Source: Denitromonas iodatirespirans (lineage in GTDB: Bacteria > Pseudomonadota > Gammaproteobacteria > Burkholderiales > Rhodocyclaceae). Taken from it: a stretch of 64,000 bases of DNA. This document shows, in pieces, positions 28,928-38,340 of this stretch (the stretch's first letter is position 1; every line of letters begins with the position of its first letter). Made by a program: the position numbers and the translations under genes. The stretch spans positions 1-64,000 of the forward strand of contig NZ_JAEKFT010000011.1 of the NCBI RefSeq assembly GCF_018524365.1. The letters are read 5' to 3'. Below the pieces are notes generated by a model, which did not search any database, had not been told where the DNA came from, and saw nothing but the letters and a program-made list of their open reading frames with translations.

Positions 28928-29605
28928 ATGCCAAGCATTTCAAACATCGCCGCGCAAACCCTCCAACGCCGGATCCTCTCGGGCGACTACGCCCCGGGCA
29001 CCGCCCTGCCGTCCCAACGCGAGCTGTCGGACGCGCTGGGCATCAGCCGCGCCTCGCTGCGCGAAGCGATCTCCATGCTCGAGGCGCTCGGCATGGTCCG
29101 CTCGCAGGCGGGCAAGGGGGTGTTCGTCACCGCCGGCACCCGCCCGCCCCCCGACGAGTTGCCCACCGGTCCGAACGCCATGCCGCCGGCGGCGATCTTC
29201 CAGCTCCGCTACGTGGTCGAGCCGGCCAGCGCCAGCCTCGCCGCGCAGCGTGCCGCCGCGGCCGACCTGTCGGCGCTGCACGCGTGCCAGGCGGGCATGA
29301 AGGCGGCGCTGACCGCCTGCGACCTGGTCATGGCCGCCGATGCCGACCTGCGCTTCCACCTGGCCATCGCCGCCTTGAGCGGCAACCCCGCCCTGGGCGC
29401 GATCGCCGAACAGTTCAAGGCGCAACTGGCCTTCAGCCTGCGCCTGCCCTTCGCCGACCGCCAGCATGTGTGGCAGCCCGCCGACGAACATCAAGCCATT
29501 GTCGATGCCATCGTCGCCGGCGACGCCGCACAGGCCCGCCGCGCCATGCAGACCCACCTGCTGGCCGCCTCCCAGCGGGTCGGCATCGCCTTCGTCCAAC
29601 CCTGA
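28928..29605 (+). CDS. GntR-family (FadR/FCD) transcriptional regulator
   Basis: 225 aa. The N-terminal winged helix contains GTALPSQRELSDALGISRASLREAISMLEALGMVRSQAGKGVFV. The C-terminal FCD all-helical ligand domain contains LRYVVEPASASLAAQR, DLRFHLAIAALSGNPAL and DEHQAIVDAIVAGD. FCD regulators usually bind carboxylic acids, often with a metal, and repress nearby genes until the effector binds. ATG 28928 is used; GTG 28919 is possible. It heads a run of closely spaced genes through alc and allA, so a ureide or related acid is a reasonable effector guess. Confidence 0.92.
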   Translation: MPSISNIAAQTLQRRILSGDYAPGTALPSQRELSDALGISRASLREAISMLEALGMVRSQAGKGVFVTAGTRPPPDELPTGPNAMPPAAIFQLRYVVEPASASLAAQRAAAADLSALHACQAGMKAALTACDLVMAADADLRFHLAIAALSGNPALGAIAEQFKAQLAFSLRLPFADRQHVWQPADEHQAIVDAIVAGDAAQARRAMQTHLLAASQRVGIAFVQP

Positions 29606-29632
29606 GCCTTCCCAACCCCAAGGAGTCGCATC

Positions 29633-30424
29633 ATGAACAAACGCCATTTCCTTCGCGCCTTGCTGTGCACGACGCTCGCGGCCAGTGCCGGCATCACGAT
29701 GCAGGCGCAGGCCGACAGCCTGGCCGCCGCGCTCAAGAGCGGCACGCTGCGTGTCGCCGTGCCGCAGGACTTCCCGCCCTTCGGCACCGTCGGCCCGGAC
29801 CTCAAGCCGCGCGGCTACGACATCGATGTCGCCAACCTGATCGGCCGCGAGCTGAAGCTCAAGGTCGAGATCATCCCGGTCTCCAGCGCCAACCGCATCC
29901 CCTACCTGAACACCGGCAAGGCCGACCTGGTCATCTCCAGCCTGGGCAAGAACCCCGACCGCGAGAAGGTGATCGACTTCTCCACCGCCTACGCCCCCTT
30001 CTTCAACGGCATCTTCGGCCCGGCCGAGGCGGCCATCAAGGGCGCCGAGGACACCGCCGGCAAGACCGTGGGCGTCACCCGCGGCTCGGTCGAAGACCTC
30101 GCCTTCACCAAGATCGCCCCCGCCGACACGACGGTGAAGCGCTTCGAAGACAACAACGCCACCATCTCGGCCTACCTGGCCGGGCAGGTCGAGCTGATCG
30201 CCACCGGCAACGTGGTGGCCGCCGCGGTCAATGAGCGCGCCCCCGAGCGCAAGCTGGAAACCAAGTTCCTGATCAAGAACTCGCCTTGCTATGTCGGCGT
30301 GAACAAGGGCGAGACCGCCCTGCTGGCCCGGGTCAACGAGGTCATCGCCAAGCTCAAGCAGTCGGGTGAGCTGAACGAGGTGTCGATGCGCTGGCTGCAC
30401 GCGCCGCTGCCGGCCGATCTCTGA
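29633..30424 (+). CDS. Polar-amino-acid-type ABC transporter binding protein
   Basis: A 263-aa SBP_bac_3 periplasmic protein. The signal peptide ends near QAQA. Typical blocks are SGTLRVAVPQDFPPFGTVG, PRGYDIDVANLIGREL, TGKADLVISSLGKNPDREKVIDFSTAY and GKTVGVTRGSVED. It has an AAGGAG ribosome site. Linkage to allantoicase and ureidoglycolate lyase suggests a ureide such as allantoate as substrate rather than an amino acid. That is inference; the fold alone does not fix the ligand. Confidence 0.9.
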   Translation: MNKRHFLRALLCTTLAASAGITMQAQADSLAAALKSGTLRVAVPQDFPPFGTVGPDLKPRGYDIDVANLIGRELKLKVEIIPVSSANRIPYLNTGKADLVISSLGKNPDREKVIDFSTAYAPFFNGIFGPAEAAIKGAEDTAGKTVGVTRGSVEDLAFTKIAPADTTVKRFEDNNATISAYLAGQVELIATGNVVAAAVNERAPERKLETKFLIKNSPCYVGVNKGETALLARVNEVIAKLKQSGELNEVSMRWLHAPLPADL

Positions 30425-30435
30425 TTCTCGCAACA

Positions 30436-30457
30436 GGTGCCGCCTCCGGGCGGCACC
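30436..30457 (+). other. Intercistronic hairpin after the binding-protein gene
   Basis: GGTGCCGCC and GGCGGCACC form a 9-bp stem with a four-base loop, 12 bp after the stop and just before the permease gene. There is no U tract. Its position parallels the urtA-urtB hairpin and suggests 3' protection of the binding-protein message. Confidence 0.6.
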
Positions 30458-30469
30458 AGGACACCGATC

Positions 30470-31138
30470 ATGACCTACGCCTTCGATTTCGCCTCGCTGC
30501 TCGAATACCGCGACATCCTGCTCGCCGGCACGCTGCGCACCCTGGCGCTCACCGCCATCGGCACCTTCTTCGGCCTGGCCCTCGGGGTGCTCGGCGCCGC
30601 CTCGCGGGCCTGGCAACTGGCGCCTTGGAACCGCGTGTTCGCGGTCTATGTCGAGCTGATCCGCAACACGCCCTTCCTGGTCCAGCTGTTCTTCATCTTC
30701 TTCGGCCTGCCCTCGCTGGGCGTCAGCATCAATGAATGGCAGGCCTCGATCCTGGCCATGGTGATCAACCTCGGCGCCTACTCGACCGAAATCATCCGCG
30801 CCGGCATCGAAGCCACGCCGCGCGGGCAGATCGAAGCGGCCGAATCGCTGGCCATGACACGGCGCCAGATCTTCCTGCGCGTGGTGCTGGCCCCGGCCCT
30901 GCGCAAGGTGTGGCCGGCGATCTGCAGCCAGGTGGTGATTGTCATGCTCGGCTCCTCGGTGTGCTCGCAGATCGCGGCCGAAGAGCTGACCTTTGCCGCC
31001 AACTTCATCCAGTCGCGCAATTTCCGCGCCTTCGAAACCTACTTCGTCGTCACCGGCATGTATTTCCTGCTGGCCCTGGCGATCCGCCAGCTCATGCTGC
31101 GGGCCGGCGACCGACTGATCGGAGGCCGTCGCACATGA
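30470..31138 (+). CDS. ABC transporter permease (HisM/GlnP type), first
   Basis: 222 aa with about five transmembrane helices. LAGTLRTLALTAIGTFFGLALG and YVELIRNTPFLVQLFFIFFGLPSLG are characteristic of His/Glu/Gln/Arg/opine permeases. The EAA loop is GIEATPRGQIEAAESLAMTRRQIFLRVVLAPAL. ATG 30470 was chosen over an upstream in-frame start that lies in the hairpin. It overlaps the second permease gene by 4 bp. Confidence 0.92.
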   Translation: MTYAFDFASLLEYRDILLAGTLRTLALTAIGTFFGLALGVLGAASRAWQLAPWNRVFAVYVELIRNTPFLVQLFFIFFGLPSLGVSINEWQASILAMVINLGAYSTEIIRAGIEATPRGQIEAAESLAMTRRQIFLRVVLAPALRKVWPAICSQVVIVMLGSSVCSQIAAEELTFAANFIQSRNFRAFETYFVVTGMYFLLALAIRQLMLRAGDRLIGGRRT

Positions 31139-31791
31139 ACGATATTTCAACCTGGGACGTGGTGCGCAACCTGCTCGACGGCGTGCTGTGGACGCTCGGC
31201 CTGTCGCTCACCGCCTTCGTCCTCGGCGGCCTGACCGGGCTGGCGCTGCTCTTCGCCCGCATCGCCAGCACGGCGTGGCTGCGCAAGCTGGCCAAGGCCT
31301 ATATCGAGGTCTTCCAGGGCACGCCGCTGCTGATGCAGCTATTCATCATCTTCTTCGGCAGCAGCCTGATCGGGCTGGAGCTGTCGCCCTGGCTGGCCGC
31401 CGCCCTCGGGCTGACGCTGTTCACCAGCGCCTACCTGGGCGAAATCTGGCGCGGCTGCGTCGAATCGGTGCCCAAGGGGCAGTGGGAGGCCTCGGCCAGC
31501 CTGGCGCTCAGCCACTTCGAGCAGATGCGCTACGTGATCCTGCCGCAGGCGCTCAAGATCGCCATCGCGCCGACGGTCGGCTTTTCGGTGCAGGTGGTCA
31601 AAGGCACCGCGGTGACCTCGATCATCGGCTTCGTCGAGCTGACCAAGACCGGCTCGATGCTCGCCAACGCCACCTACCAACCCTTCCTGGTCTTCGGGCT
31701 GGTTGCACTGGGCTACTTCGCGCTGTGCTACCCGCTCTCCGTTTTCTCGCGTCGTCTCGAAAGGAGCGCTCATGGCACTCGTGCGCATTGA
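31135..31791 (+). CDS. ABC transporter permease (HisM/GlnP type), second
   Basis: A 218-aa paralogue of the preceding permease. KAYIEVFQGTPLLMQLFIIFFG and the EAA loop CVESVPKGQWEASASLALSHFEQMRYVILPQAL mark the family. The two permeases probably form a heterodimer. The 3' end overlaps the ATPase gene by 20 bp, where AAGGAG sits inside this coding region. Confidence 0.92.
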   Translation: MNDISTWDVVRNLLDGVLWTLGLSLTAFVLGGLTGLALLFARIASTAWLRKLAKAYIEVFQGTPLLMQLFIIFFGSSLIGLELSPWLAAALGLTLFTSAYLGEIWRGCVESVPKGQWEASASLALSHFEQMRYVILPQALKIAIAPTVGFSVQVVKGTAVTSIIGFVELTKTGSMLANATYQPFLVFGLVALGYFALCYPLSVFSRRLERSAHGTRAH

Positions 31792-32500
31792 CGGGCTGCA
31801 CAAGCATTTCGGCAGCAACCATGTCCTCAAGGGCATCAATCTGAAGGTCGAACGCGGCGAAGTGGTCGCCCTGATCGGCCGCAGCGGCTCGGGCAAGAGC
31901 ACCCTGCTGCGCTCGATCAACGGCCTCGAACGCTTCGAGGACGGCCTGATCGAGGTCGACGGCGAGCGCCTCCACGCCGGCCAGACCAATCTGCGCGACC
32001 TGCGCCAGAAGGTCGGCATGGTGTTCCAGCAGTTCAACCTCTTCCCGCACCTGTCGGCGGGCCAAAACGTGATGCTGGCGCCGGAGGTGGTCAAGAAACT
32101 GCCCAAGGCGGAGTGCGAGTCGATCGCCCGTGCCATGCTGGCCAAGGTCGGGCTGGCCGAAAAGTTCGACGCCTACCCCGACCAGCTCTCCGGCGGCCAG
32201 CAACAGCGGGTCGCCATCGCCCGGGCGCTGGCCATGCAGCCGCAGGTGTTGCTGTGCGACGAGATCACCTCGGCGCTCGACCCCGAACTGGTCAGCGAAG
32301 TGCTGGCGGTGGTCAAGACCCTCGCCGCCGAAGGCATGACGTTGGTCATGGTCACGCACGAGATGCGCTTCGCGCGCGAGGTGGGCGACACGCTGGTCTT
32401 CATGCACGAAGGGCGCATCCACGAATCGGGTGCACCCGACACGCTGTTCACCCGCCCGCGCACGCCCGAACTCGCCAACTTCATCGGCTCCATCCACTAA
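31772..32500 (+). CDS. ABC transporter ATPase (HisP/GlnQ type)
   Basis: 242 aa. Walker A is GRSGSGKST, the Q-loop region is [13 protein letters not shown], the signature is [15 protein letters not shown], Walker B is [15 protein letters not shown] and the H-loop is [10 protein letters not shown]. It completes a four-gene uptake system. It ends 9 bp before alc, so transport and allantoate catabolism are probably translated from one message. Confidence 0.95.
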   Translation: MALVRIDGLHKHFGSNHVLKGINLKVERGEVVALIGRSGSGKSTLLRSINGLERFEDGLIEVDGERLHAGQTNLRDLRQKVGMVFQQFNLFPHLSAGQNVMLAPEVVKKLPKAECESIARAMLAKVGLAEKFDAYPDQLSGGQQQRVAIARALAMQPQVLLCDEITSALDPELVSEVLAVVKTLAAEGMTLVMVTHEMRFAREVGDTLVFMHEGRIHESGAPDTLFTRPRTPELANFIGSIH

Positions 32501-32509
32501 GCGGCCACC

Positions 32510-33535
32510 ATGACCCAGCCCCTCATCGCCCCTCAGCCCCCACTGCCCGACTGGGCGCAGCGCCAGATCAACCTGGCCGACCCGCGTCTCGGCGCGCGGA
32601 CCCTGCGCTGCTCCGACGATTTCTTCGCCCCCATGGCGCGCATGCTCGATCCGCAGGCAGCCGTCTTCATCCCCGGTAAATACGACGACAACGGCAAATG
32701 GATGGACGGCTGGGAGTCGCGCCGCCGCCGGCGCGGCGGCCACGACTGGTGCATCGTCCAGCTGGCGGTGCCCGGCCGCCTGGCTGGCGTCGACCTCGAC
32801 ACCAGCTTTTTCACCGGCAACTACCCGCCGGCCGCCTCGCTCGACGGCTGCCCGCTCGGCGCCGATCCCGACGACGACACCAGCTGGCAGCCCCTGCTGC
32901 CGCCCACGCCGCTGGCCGGCAACCAGCACCATCTGCTGCCCCTGCCCGAGGCCGCGCGCGGCACGCCGTTCTCGCATCTACGGCTGAACATCCTGCCCGA
33001 CGGCGGCATCGCCCGCCTGCGGGTGTACGGCCGCCCGGTCGGCACGCCCGAGGCCGACGCCGACGGCCTCATCGACCTCGCCGCCGCGCTCAACGGCGCC
33101 TACCCGGTGGCCTGGAACGACGCCCACTTCGGTGTGCCGGCCAATCTCCTGCTGCCCGGCCGCGGTGTCGACATGGGCGACGGCTGGGAAACGCGGCGCC
33201 GCCGCGAACCCGGCTTCGACTGGTGCATCATTGCGCTCGCCCAGCCCGGACGCATCGCCCGCATCGATGTCGACACCGCGCACTTCAAAGGCAACTACCC
33301 CGACCGCTGCTCGCTGCAAGGCGCGTTCGCCCCGGACGCCGACGAGCGCACGCTCACCGCCCAGTCGCAGTTCTGGCCCACCGTGCTGCCCGAAGTCGCA
33401 CTCGAGGCCGACCACGAACACCGCTTCACCACCCAGCTGGTCGCACACGGCCCGATCACCCATGTCCGCTTCAACCTGCATCCGGACGGCGGCGTATCCC
33501 GGCTGCGGCTGTGGGGCACGCAGGCGAGCGCATGA
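32510..33535 (+). CDS. alc: Allantoicase
   Basis: Allantoicase hydrolyses allantoate to urea and ureidoglycolate (EC 3.5.3.4). The 341-aa protein is two homologous jelly-roll halves. Each half carries the signature DGWE(S/T)RRRR...DWCI(V/I)(Q/A)L, then FxGNYP, then [17 protein letters not shown] or [17 protein letters not shown]. The repeat and length agree with the family. It overlaps allA by 4 bp (ATGA). No allantoinase gene is present in the window, so the substrate may enter as allantoate or be made elsewhere. Confidence 0.93.
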   Translation: MTQPLIAPQPPLPDWAQRQINLADPRLGARTLRCSDDFFAPMARMLDPQAAVFIPGKYDDNGKWMDGWESRRRRRGGHDWCIVQLAVPGRLAGVDLDTSFFTGNYPPAASLDGCPLGADPDDDTSWQPLLPPTPLAGNQHHLLPLPEAARGTPFSHLRLNILPDGGIARLRVYGRPVGTPEADADGLIDLAAALNGAYPVAWNDAHFGVPANLLLPGRGVDMGDGWETRRRREPGFDWCIIALAQPGRIARIDVDTAHFKGNYPDRCSLQGAFAPDADERTLTAQSQFWPTVLPEVALEADHEHRFTTQLVAHGPITHVRFNLHPDGGVSRLRLWGTQASA

Positions 33536-34038
33536 GCATGCCGCGCTCCCTGCCCGTCGAGCCGCTCACTGCCGAGGCCTTCGCCCCCTATGGGCAGGTC
33601 ATCGAATGCGCCGGCCATCGCAGCCTGCCCATCAACCACGCAACCAGCCGCCGCTTCAGCGACCTGGCCCAGCTCGAAACCGACCCCGACGGACGGCTGG
33701 CGTTGAGCATCTTCCAGGCCCGGGCGCGCCAGCGACCCTACCTGCTCGACACGCTCGAACGCCATCCGCTCGGCTCCCAAGCCTTCATGCCCTTGAACGG
33801 CCAGCCCTTCCTGATCGTCGTGTGCGCCGCACGCCCCGCCCCCGAAGCCCCCGAAACGGCCGCCCTGAAAGCCTTCGTCAGCCACGGCAAACAGGGCATC
33901 AACTTCCGCCGCGGCACCTGGCACCATCCCTTGCTCGCCCTCGCCGACGCCGACTTCCTGGTCGCCGACCGGCTCGGGCCCGGCCACAACTGCGAGGAAA
34001 TCGACATTGCGCACTGGCAGATCCGCGTCGACTACTGA
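33532..34038 (+). CDS. allA: Ureidoglycolate lyase
   Basis: AllA converts ureidoglycolate to glyoxylate and urea (EC 4.3.2.3). It is 168 aa (160 in E. coli). Family blocks are [42 protein letters not shown] and [15 protein letters not shown]. With alc it yields two ureas per allantoate, which feed the urease encoded immediately downstream. It is the last gene of the transcript, about 190 bp before ureD. Confidence 0.93.
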   Translation: MSMPRSLPVEPLTAEAFAPYGQVIECAGHRSLPINHATSRRFSDLAQLETDPDGRLALSIFQARARQRPYLLDTLERHPLGSQAFMPLNGQPFLIVVCAARPAPEAPETAALKAFVSHGKQGINFRRGTWHHPLLALADADFLVADRLGPGHNCEEIDIAHWQIRVDY

Positions 34039-34072
34039 GCACCGGCCCCGCCACCGCCAACCATTCTGGTGC

Positions 34073-34102
34073 GCACCATGTTTGTGCGCACCAGCGCGGT
34101 GC
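34073..34102 (+). promoter_or_regulatory. Two abutting NtrC-like enhancer sites upstream of ureD
   Basis: GCACCA-TGT-TTGTGC (34073-34087) and GCACCA-GCG-CGGTGC (34088-34102) each differ by one base from the NtrC pattern GCACCA-N3-TGGTGC. They touch end to end. Separately, 34066-34076 and 34084-34094 are perfect 11-bp inverted repeats. The sites lie about 95-125 bp before the sigma-54-type promoter at 34197. Confidence 0.7.
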
Positions 34103-34196
34103 GCCACCCGGCCGCGCTCCTCGCCGCCGCGCCCCGAGCAGGCGCCACACGCCCCACCCCACCGGCACCGCAGCGACACGCCCACTGGACACAAAG

Positions 34197-34212
34197 TGGC
34201 CCGCTTGTTGCA
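34197..34212 (+). promoter_or_regulatory. Sigma-54-type promoter of the urease operon
   Basis: TGGCCCG-CTTG-TTGCA differs from TGGCACG-N4-TTGCA at one position. GG (34198-34199) and GC (34210-34211) are 10 bp apart. The start would be near 34223, two bases before the ureD ATG, implying an almost leaderless message. Confidence 0.75.
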
Positions 34213-34224
34213 TTATTGCCCGAC

Positions 34225-35088
34225 ATGAACGCGCCACTCCCGCTCTCCACGGACAGCCTCCGCGTCACGCCCGAGCCCTGGCAGGCCCGGCTGCAGCTGG
34301 GCTTTGCCCGGCGCGACGCGAAGACCGTGCTGGTGCGGCGCGAGCACCTCGGCCCGCTGCGCCTGCAAAAGGCGCTCTACCCCGAAGGCGAGGCAATCTG
34401 CCATGGCATCGTGCTGCATCCGCCGGCCGGCATCGCCGGTGGCGACCAGTTGCACATCACTGTCGACATCGGCCCCGGGGCCCATGCGCTGCTGACCACG
34501 CCCGGCGCCGGCAAGTGGTATCGCAGCGCGGGCGCCGAGGGCGTGCTGAACCAGCAGCTGACCGTCGCCGCCGGCGGCGTGCTCGAATGCCTGCCGCAGG
34601 AAAACATCGTTTTCGACCGGGCGCTGGCGCGCATGGACACGCGCATCGCGCTCGCCACCGGCGCCACGCTGATCGCCTCCGACATGACGGCGCTCGGTCG
34701 CCATGGCGGCGGCGAACGCTTCGACACCGGCCGTCTGGCCCAGACCCTGCGCATCGAACGCGACGGCCGGCCGCTGTGGCATGAGCAGACCCGCCTGCAC
34801 GGCAGCGACCCGCTGCTGCACGCGGCCTGCGGCCTGGCCGGGCGGCCGGTGTTCGGCAGCCTGATCGCCATCGGCGACGGCCTCGACGACGCCCTGCTCG
34901 CCGCCTGCCGCGCACTGCCTGTCACCCATGGCGACGGCGCCATCACCCGCCTGCCCGAGCTGCTCGTCGCCCGCTACGTGGGCGAGCGCAGCGAAGCCGG
35001 CCGCGCCTGGTTCGGCCGGCTGTGGCAATTGCTGCGCCCCGCACTGACCGGCCACCCCGCCCAAACCCCCCGCATCTGGAACACCTGA
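34225..35088 (+). CDS. ureD: UreD, urease accessory protein
   Basis: UreD (UreH) binds apo-urease with UreF and UreG and helps nickel insertion. The 287-aa product has family blocks [54 protein letters not shown] and [16 protein letters not shown] 34225 begins MNAPLPLST; the next start-like codons lie inside conserved sequence, and an upstream in-frame ATG at 34069 lies in the enhancer region. It is the first gene of ureDABCEFG. Confidence 0.94.
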   Translation: MNAPLPLSTDSLRVTPEPWQARLQLGFARRDAKTVLVRREHLGPLRLQKALYPEGEAICHGIVLHPPAGIAGGDQLHITVDIGPGAHALLTTPGAGKWYRSAGAEGVLNQQLTVAAGGVLECLPQENIVFDRALARMDTRIALATGATLIASDMTALGRHGGGERFDTGRLAQTLRIERDGRPLWHEQTRLHGSDPLLHAACGLAGRPVFGSLIAIGDGLDDALLAACRALPVTHGDGAITRLPELLVARYVGERSEAGRAWFGRLWQLLRPALTGHPAQTPRIWNT

Positions 35089-35096
35089 GGACGCCC

Positions 35097-35399
35097 ATGG
35101 AACTGACGCCCCGCGAGAAGGACAAGCTGCTCATCTTCACCGCCGGCCTGCTGGCCGAACGCCGTCTGGCGCGCGGCCTCAAGCTCAACTACCCGGAAGC
35201 GGTCGCCTACCTGTCGGCCGCCATCCTCGAAGGCGCCCGCGACGGACGCACGGTGGCCGAGTTGATGAGCCACGGCACCACGCTGCTGAACCGCGAGCAG
35301 GTGATGGACGGCGTGCCGGAGATGATTCCGGAGATCCAGGTCGAAGCGACGTTTCCCGACGGCACCAAGCTGGTGACCGTTCACCACCCGATCATCTAG
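35097..35399 (+). CDS. ureA: UreA, urease gamma subunit
   Basis: 100 aa, the standard length. [41 protein letters not shown] and the C-terminal [11 protein letters not shown] are diagnostic. It starts 8 bp after ureD. The separate gamma, beta and alpha genes show the usual three-subunit bacterial urease. Confidence 0.98.
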   Translation: MELTPREKDKLLIFTAGLLAERRLARGLKLNYPEAVAYLSAAILEGARDGRTVAELMSHGTTLLNREQVMDGVPEMIPEIQVEATFPDGTKLVTVHHPII

Positions 35400-35412
35400 A
35401 AAGGACGCGCTC

Positions 35413-35718
35413 ATGATTCCCGGTGAAATCGACACCCAGCCCGGCGAGATCGAACTCAACGTCGGCCGCGCGACGCTCACGCTAGAAGTCACCAACACCG
35501 GCGATCGGCCGGTGCAGGTGGGGTCGCACTACCACTTTTTCGAGACCAATCCGGCGCTCGACTTCGACCGCGCGGCGGCCCGCGGCTTTCGGCTGAACAT
35601 CGCGGCCGGCACCGCGGTGCGCTTCGAGCCGGGGCAGCTGCGCACGGTCGAGCTGGTGGCGCTGGCGGGTGAGCGCAAGGTGTATGGCTTCAACGGCCAG
35701 ATCATGGGGGATTTGTGA
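35413..35718 (+). CDS. ureB: UreB, urease beta subunit
   Basis: 101 aa, the normal size. It begins MIPGEI, and carries [38 protein letters not shown] and [10 protein letters not shown]. It is followed not by ureC directly but by a 235-bp repeat-filled spacer, which is unusual for ureB-ureC. Confidence 0.98.
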   Translation: MIPGEIDTQPGEIELNVGRATLTLEVTNTGDRPVQVGSHYHFFETNPALDFDRAAARGFRLNIAAGTAVRFEPGQLRTVELVALAGERKVYGFNGQIMGDL

Positions 35719-35720
35719 TG

Positions 35721-35945
35721 CCCCCACGCTCACTTCGTTCGCTGCCCCCCGAGGGGGCCGCGCCCGCCCTTGGGGCGGCCCGGCACGCGGGCGGACAGCC
35801 CCCACGCTCACTTCGTTCGCTGCCCCCCGAGGGGGCCGCGCCCGCCCTTGGGGCGGCCCGGCACGCGGGCGGACAGCCCCCACGCTCACTTCGTTCGCTG
35901 CCCCCCGAGGGGGCCGCAGGCCTCCTTTGGGGCGGCCCGGCAGGA
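35721..35945. repeat. Three tandem 78-bp GC-rich repeats between ureB and ureC
   Basis: Units start at 35721, 35799 and 35877 with an exact 78-bp period. Each has CCCCCACGCTCACTTCG, CTGCCCCCCGAGGGGG and CCTTGGGGCGGCCCGG. The first two are identical by eye; the third diverges and is shortened after GAGGGGGCCGCA. Internal complementarity (CCCCCGAGGGGG, GGCCGC with GCGGCC) allows stable stems. Frames through it encode [19 protein letters not shown]-type peptides, which are not genes. Related copies lie at 47487-47778. Confidence 0.92.
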
Positions 35946-35953
35946 GACCTGAG

Positions 35954-37657
35954 ATGACCGCAAAAATTTCCCGCCACGCCTATGCCGAGATGTTCGGCCC
36001 CACCGTCGGCGACCGGGTACGCCTGGCCGACACCGAGCTGTGGATCGAGGTCGAGAAGGACTACACCATCCACGGCGAAGAGGTGAAGTTCGGCGGCGGC
36101 AAGGTGATCCGTGACGGCATGGGCCAGAGCCAGCGGCTGTCGGACGAGGTGGCCGACACGGTCATCACCAACGCGCTGATCCTCGACCACTGGGGCATCG
36201 TCAAGGCCGACATCGGCATCAAGGGCGGGCGCATCAGCGCCATCGGCAAGGCCGGCAACCCCGACATCCAGCCCGGCGTGACGATCCCCATCGGGCCGGG
36301 CACCGAGATCATCGCCGGCGAAGGCAATATCGTCACCGCCGGCGGCATCGATGCGCACATCCACTTCATCTGCCCGCAGCAGATCGAAGAGGCGCTGATG
36401 AGCGGCGTCACCACCATGCTCGGCGGCGGCACCGGGCCTGCGACGGGCACCTATGCCACCACCTGCACGCCGGGGCCGTGGCATATCCACAAGATGCTGC
36501 AGGCCGCCGACGCCTTTCCGATGAACCTCGGTTTTCTCGGCAAGGGCAACGCCTCGCTGCCCGGCGCGCTGGAGGAGCAGGTGGTGGCCGGCGCCATCGG
36601 CCTCAAGCTGCATGAAGACTGGGGCACCACCCCGGCCGCCATCGACACCTGCCTGTCGGTGGCCGAGAAGATGGACGTGCAGGTCGCGATCCACACCGAC
36701 ACCCTCAACGAATCCGGCTTCGTCGAGCACACCGCCGCCGCCTTCAAGGACCGCTGCATCCACACCTTCCACACCGAGGGCGCGGGCGGCGGCCATGCGC
36801 CGGACATCATCAAGCTGGCGGGGCTCCCCAACGTGCTGCCCAGCTCGACCAACCCGACGCGGCCCTACACCGTGAATACCATCGACGAGCATCTCGACAT
36901 GCTGATGGTGTGCCACCACCTCGACCCGTCCATCGCCGAGGACGTGGCCTTTGCCGAGTCGCGCATCCGCCGCGAGACCATCGCCGCCGAAGACATCCTG
37001 CACGACCTGGGCTGCTTCTCGATGATGAGTTCCGACAGCCAGGCCATGGGCCGGGTCGGCGAAGTGATCATCCGCACCTGGCAAACCGCCCACAAGATGA
37101 AGGTGCAGCGCGGCGCGCTCGCCGAAGACACGGCCCGCCACGACAACTTCCGCGCTAAGCGCTACATCGCCAAATACACCATCAACCCGGCCATCAGCCA
37201 CGGCATCAGCCATCTGGTGGGCTCGATCGAGCCGGGCAAGCTGGCCGACCTGGTGGTGTGGAAGCCGGCTTTCTTCGGCGTCAAGCCAAGCCTGATCATC
37301 AAAGGCGGCATGATCGCCGCCGCCGCGATGGGCGACCCCAATGCCTCGATCCCCACGCCGCAGCCGGTGCATTACCGGCCGATGTTCGGCAGCTACGGCG
37401 GCGGGCTGAAAACCGCCGTCACCTTCACCTCGCAGGCCGCCCTGGCCCAGGGCGCGCTCGACGGCCTGGGCCTCACCCGCCCGCTCGAAGCGGTGCGCAA
37501 CATCCGCGGCATGCGCAAGACCGACATGGTGCACAACGCCTGGATGCCCCGCCTCGAGGTCGACCCCGAAACCTACGAGGTGCGCGCCGACGGGCAACTG
37601 CTCACCTGCGCACCGGCCGACATCCTGCCCATGGCGCAACGCTACTTCCTGTTCTGA
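35954..37657 (+). CDS. ureC: UreC, urease alpha (catalytic) subunit
   Basis: The 567-aa nickel amidohydrolase that hydrolyses urea to ammonia and carbamate. Nickel ligands are visible in [13 protein letters not shown] (His135, His137), the Lys to be carbamylated is Lys218 in GLKLHEDWG with His220, and the flap Cys-His is VCHHLD (Cys320, His321). The length equals the Klebsiella subunit. ATG 35954 begins [17 protein letters not shown], the conserved start; the in-frame extension through the repeats upstream is spurious. Confidence 0.98.
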   Translation: MTAKISRHAYAEMFGPTVGDRVRLADTELWIEVEKDYTIHGEEVKFGGGKVIRDGMGQSQRLSDEVADTVITNALILDHWGIVKADIGIKGGRISAIGKAGNPDIQPGVTIPIGPGTEIIAGEGNIVTAGGIDAHIHFICPQQIEEALMSGVTTMLGGGTGPATGTYATTCTPGPWHIHKMLQAADAFPMNLGFLGKGNASLPGALEEQVVAGAIGLKLHEDWGTTPAAIDTCLSVAEKMDVQVAIHTDTLNESGFVEHTAAAFKDRCIHTFHTEGAGGGHAPDIIKLAGLPNVLPSSTNPTRPYTVNTIDEHLDMLMVCHHLDPSIAEDVAFAESRIRRETIAAEDILHDLGCFSMMSSDSQAMGRVGEVIIRTWQTAHKMKVQRGALAEDTARHDNFRAKRYIAKYTINPAISHGISHLVGSIEPGKLADLVVWKPAFFGVKPSLIIKGGMIAAAAMGDPNASIPTPQPVHYRPMFGSYGGGLKTAVTFTSQAALAQGALDGLGLTRPLEAVRNIRGMRKTDMVHNAWMPRLEVDPETYEVRADGQLLTCAPADILPMAQRYFLF

Positions 37658-37667
37658 GAGGCCGAGC

Positions 37668-38177
37668 ATGCTGTTGATCGAACACCTCTACACCGGCACC
37701 GACGAGACCACCAAGACGCTCACCCTGAGCTTCGACCAGCGCACCAAGAGCCGGCTGCGCACCACGCTCGACAGCGGCGAGGACGCCGGCCTGTTCCTGC
37801 CGCACGGCACCATCCTGCGCGGCGGCCACCGCCTGCTGGCCAGCGACGGCGACATCGTCGAGGTGTGCTCGGCGCCCGAGGCGCTGCTCGAAGTGCGCTG
37901 CGAGAACCTCCTCGACCTCACCCGCGCCGCCTACCACCTGGGCAACCGCCATGTGCCGGTGCAGGTCGGCGGCGACATGCGCGGCGGCTGGCTGCGCCTG
38001 GCCGACGACCATGTACTGGCCGACATGCTGCGCGGCCTGGGCTGCATGCTGAGCCACCTCGAAGCGCCGTTCGAACCCGAGGCCGGCGCCTACGGCGGCG
38101 GCCACCGCCATGGCGACGACGACGATGCCGACGAACGCCCCGGCCCGCGCATCCACGAATACCGGAGCCGGGCATGA
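37668..38177 (+). CDS. ureE: UreE, urease nickel chaperone
   Basis: 169 aa with an N-terminal peptide-binding domain ([21 protein letters not shown]) and a metal-binding domain containing [12 protein letters not shown]. The C-terminal tail has [11 protein letters not shown], a short His/Asp cluster that may store nickel. It is 10 bp after ureC. An 84-bp-period repeat pair separates it from ureF. Confidence 0.95.
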   Translation: MLLIEHLYTGTDETTKTLTLSFDQRTKSRLRTTLDSGEDAGLFLPHGTILRGGHRLLASDGDIVEVCSAPEALLEVRCENLLDLTRAAYHLGNRHVPVQVGGDMRGGWLRLADDHVLADMLRGLGCMLSHLEAPFEPEAGAYGGGHRHGDDDDADERPGPRIHEYRSRA

Positions 38178-38332
38178 GCGCGTCCGCCCGGCCGTCCGAA
38201 GGACGCGCGTTCCTCCCGCGGGGAGGATGTCGCGCCAGCGACAGGAGGGTCGTAAAAACGAGCGCGCCTGCCCGGCCGCCCGAAAGGTGCGCGCTCCTCC
38301 CCCGGGGAGGACGTCGCGCCAGCGACAGGAGG
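38176..38332. repeat. Two tandem GC-rich repeats between ureE and ureF
   Basis: Two units of about 73 bp begin at 38176 and 38260 (84-bp period). Both contain TCCTCCC, GGGGAGGA and GTCGCGCCAGCGACAGGAGG. The final AGGAGG of the second copy (38327-38332) is the ribosome site of ureF, with an 8-base spacer to its ATG. CGCGCCAGCGACAGGAGG recurs exactly; other positions vary. Confidence 0.88.
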
Positions 38333-38340
38333 CCAACCCA

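Noticed and set aside
35721-35945. CRISPR array
   Set aside because: Units are directly adjacent with no unique spacers, and no cas genes are present.
35715-35957. Repeat peptide frames ([11 protein letters not shown]) upstream of ureC
   Set aside because: These come from the 78-bp DNA repeat in any frame; ureC has its own conserved start at 35954.
35702-37669. 655-codon antisense frame over ureC
   Set aside because: Shadow of ureC; the sense protein is a full-length catalytic subunit.
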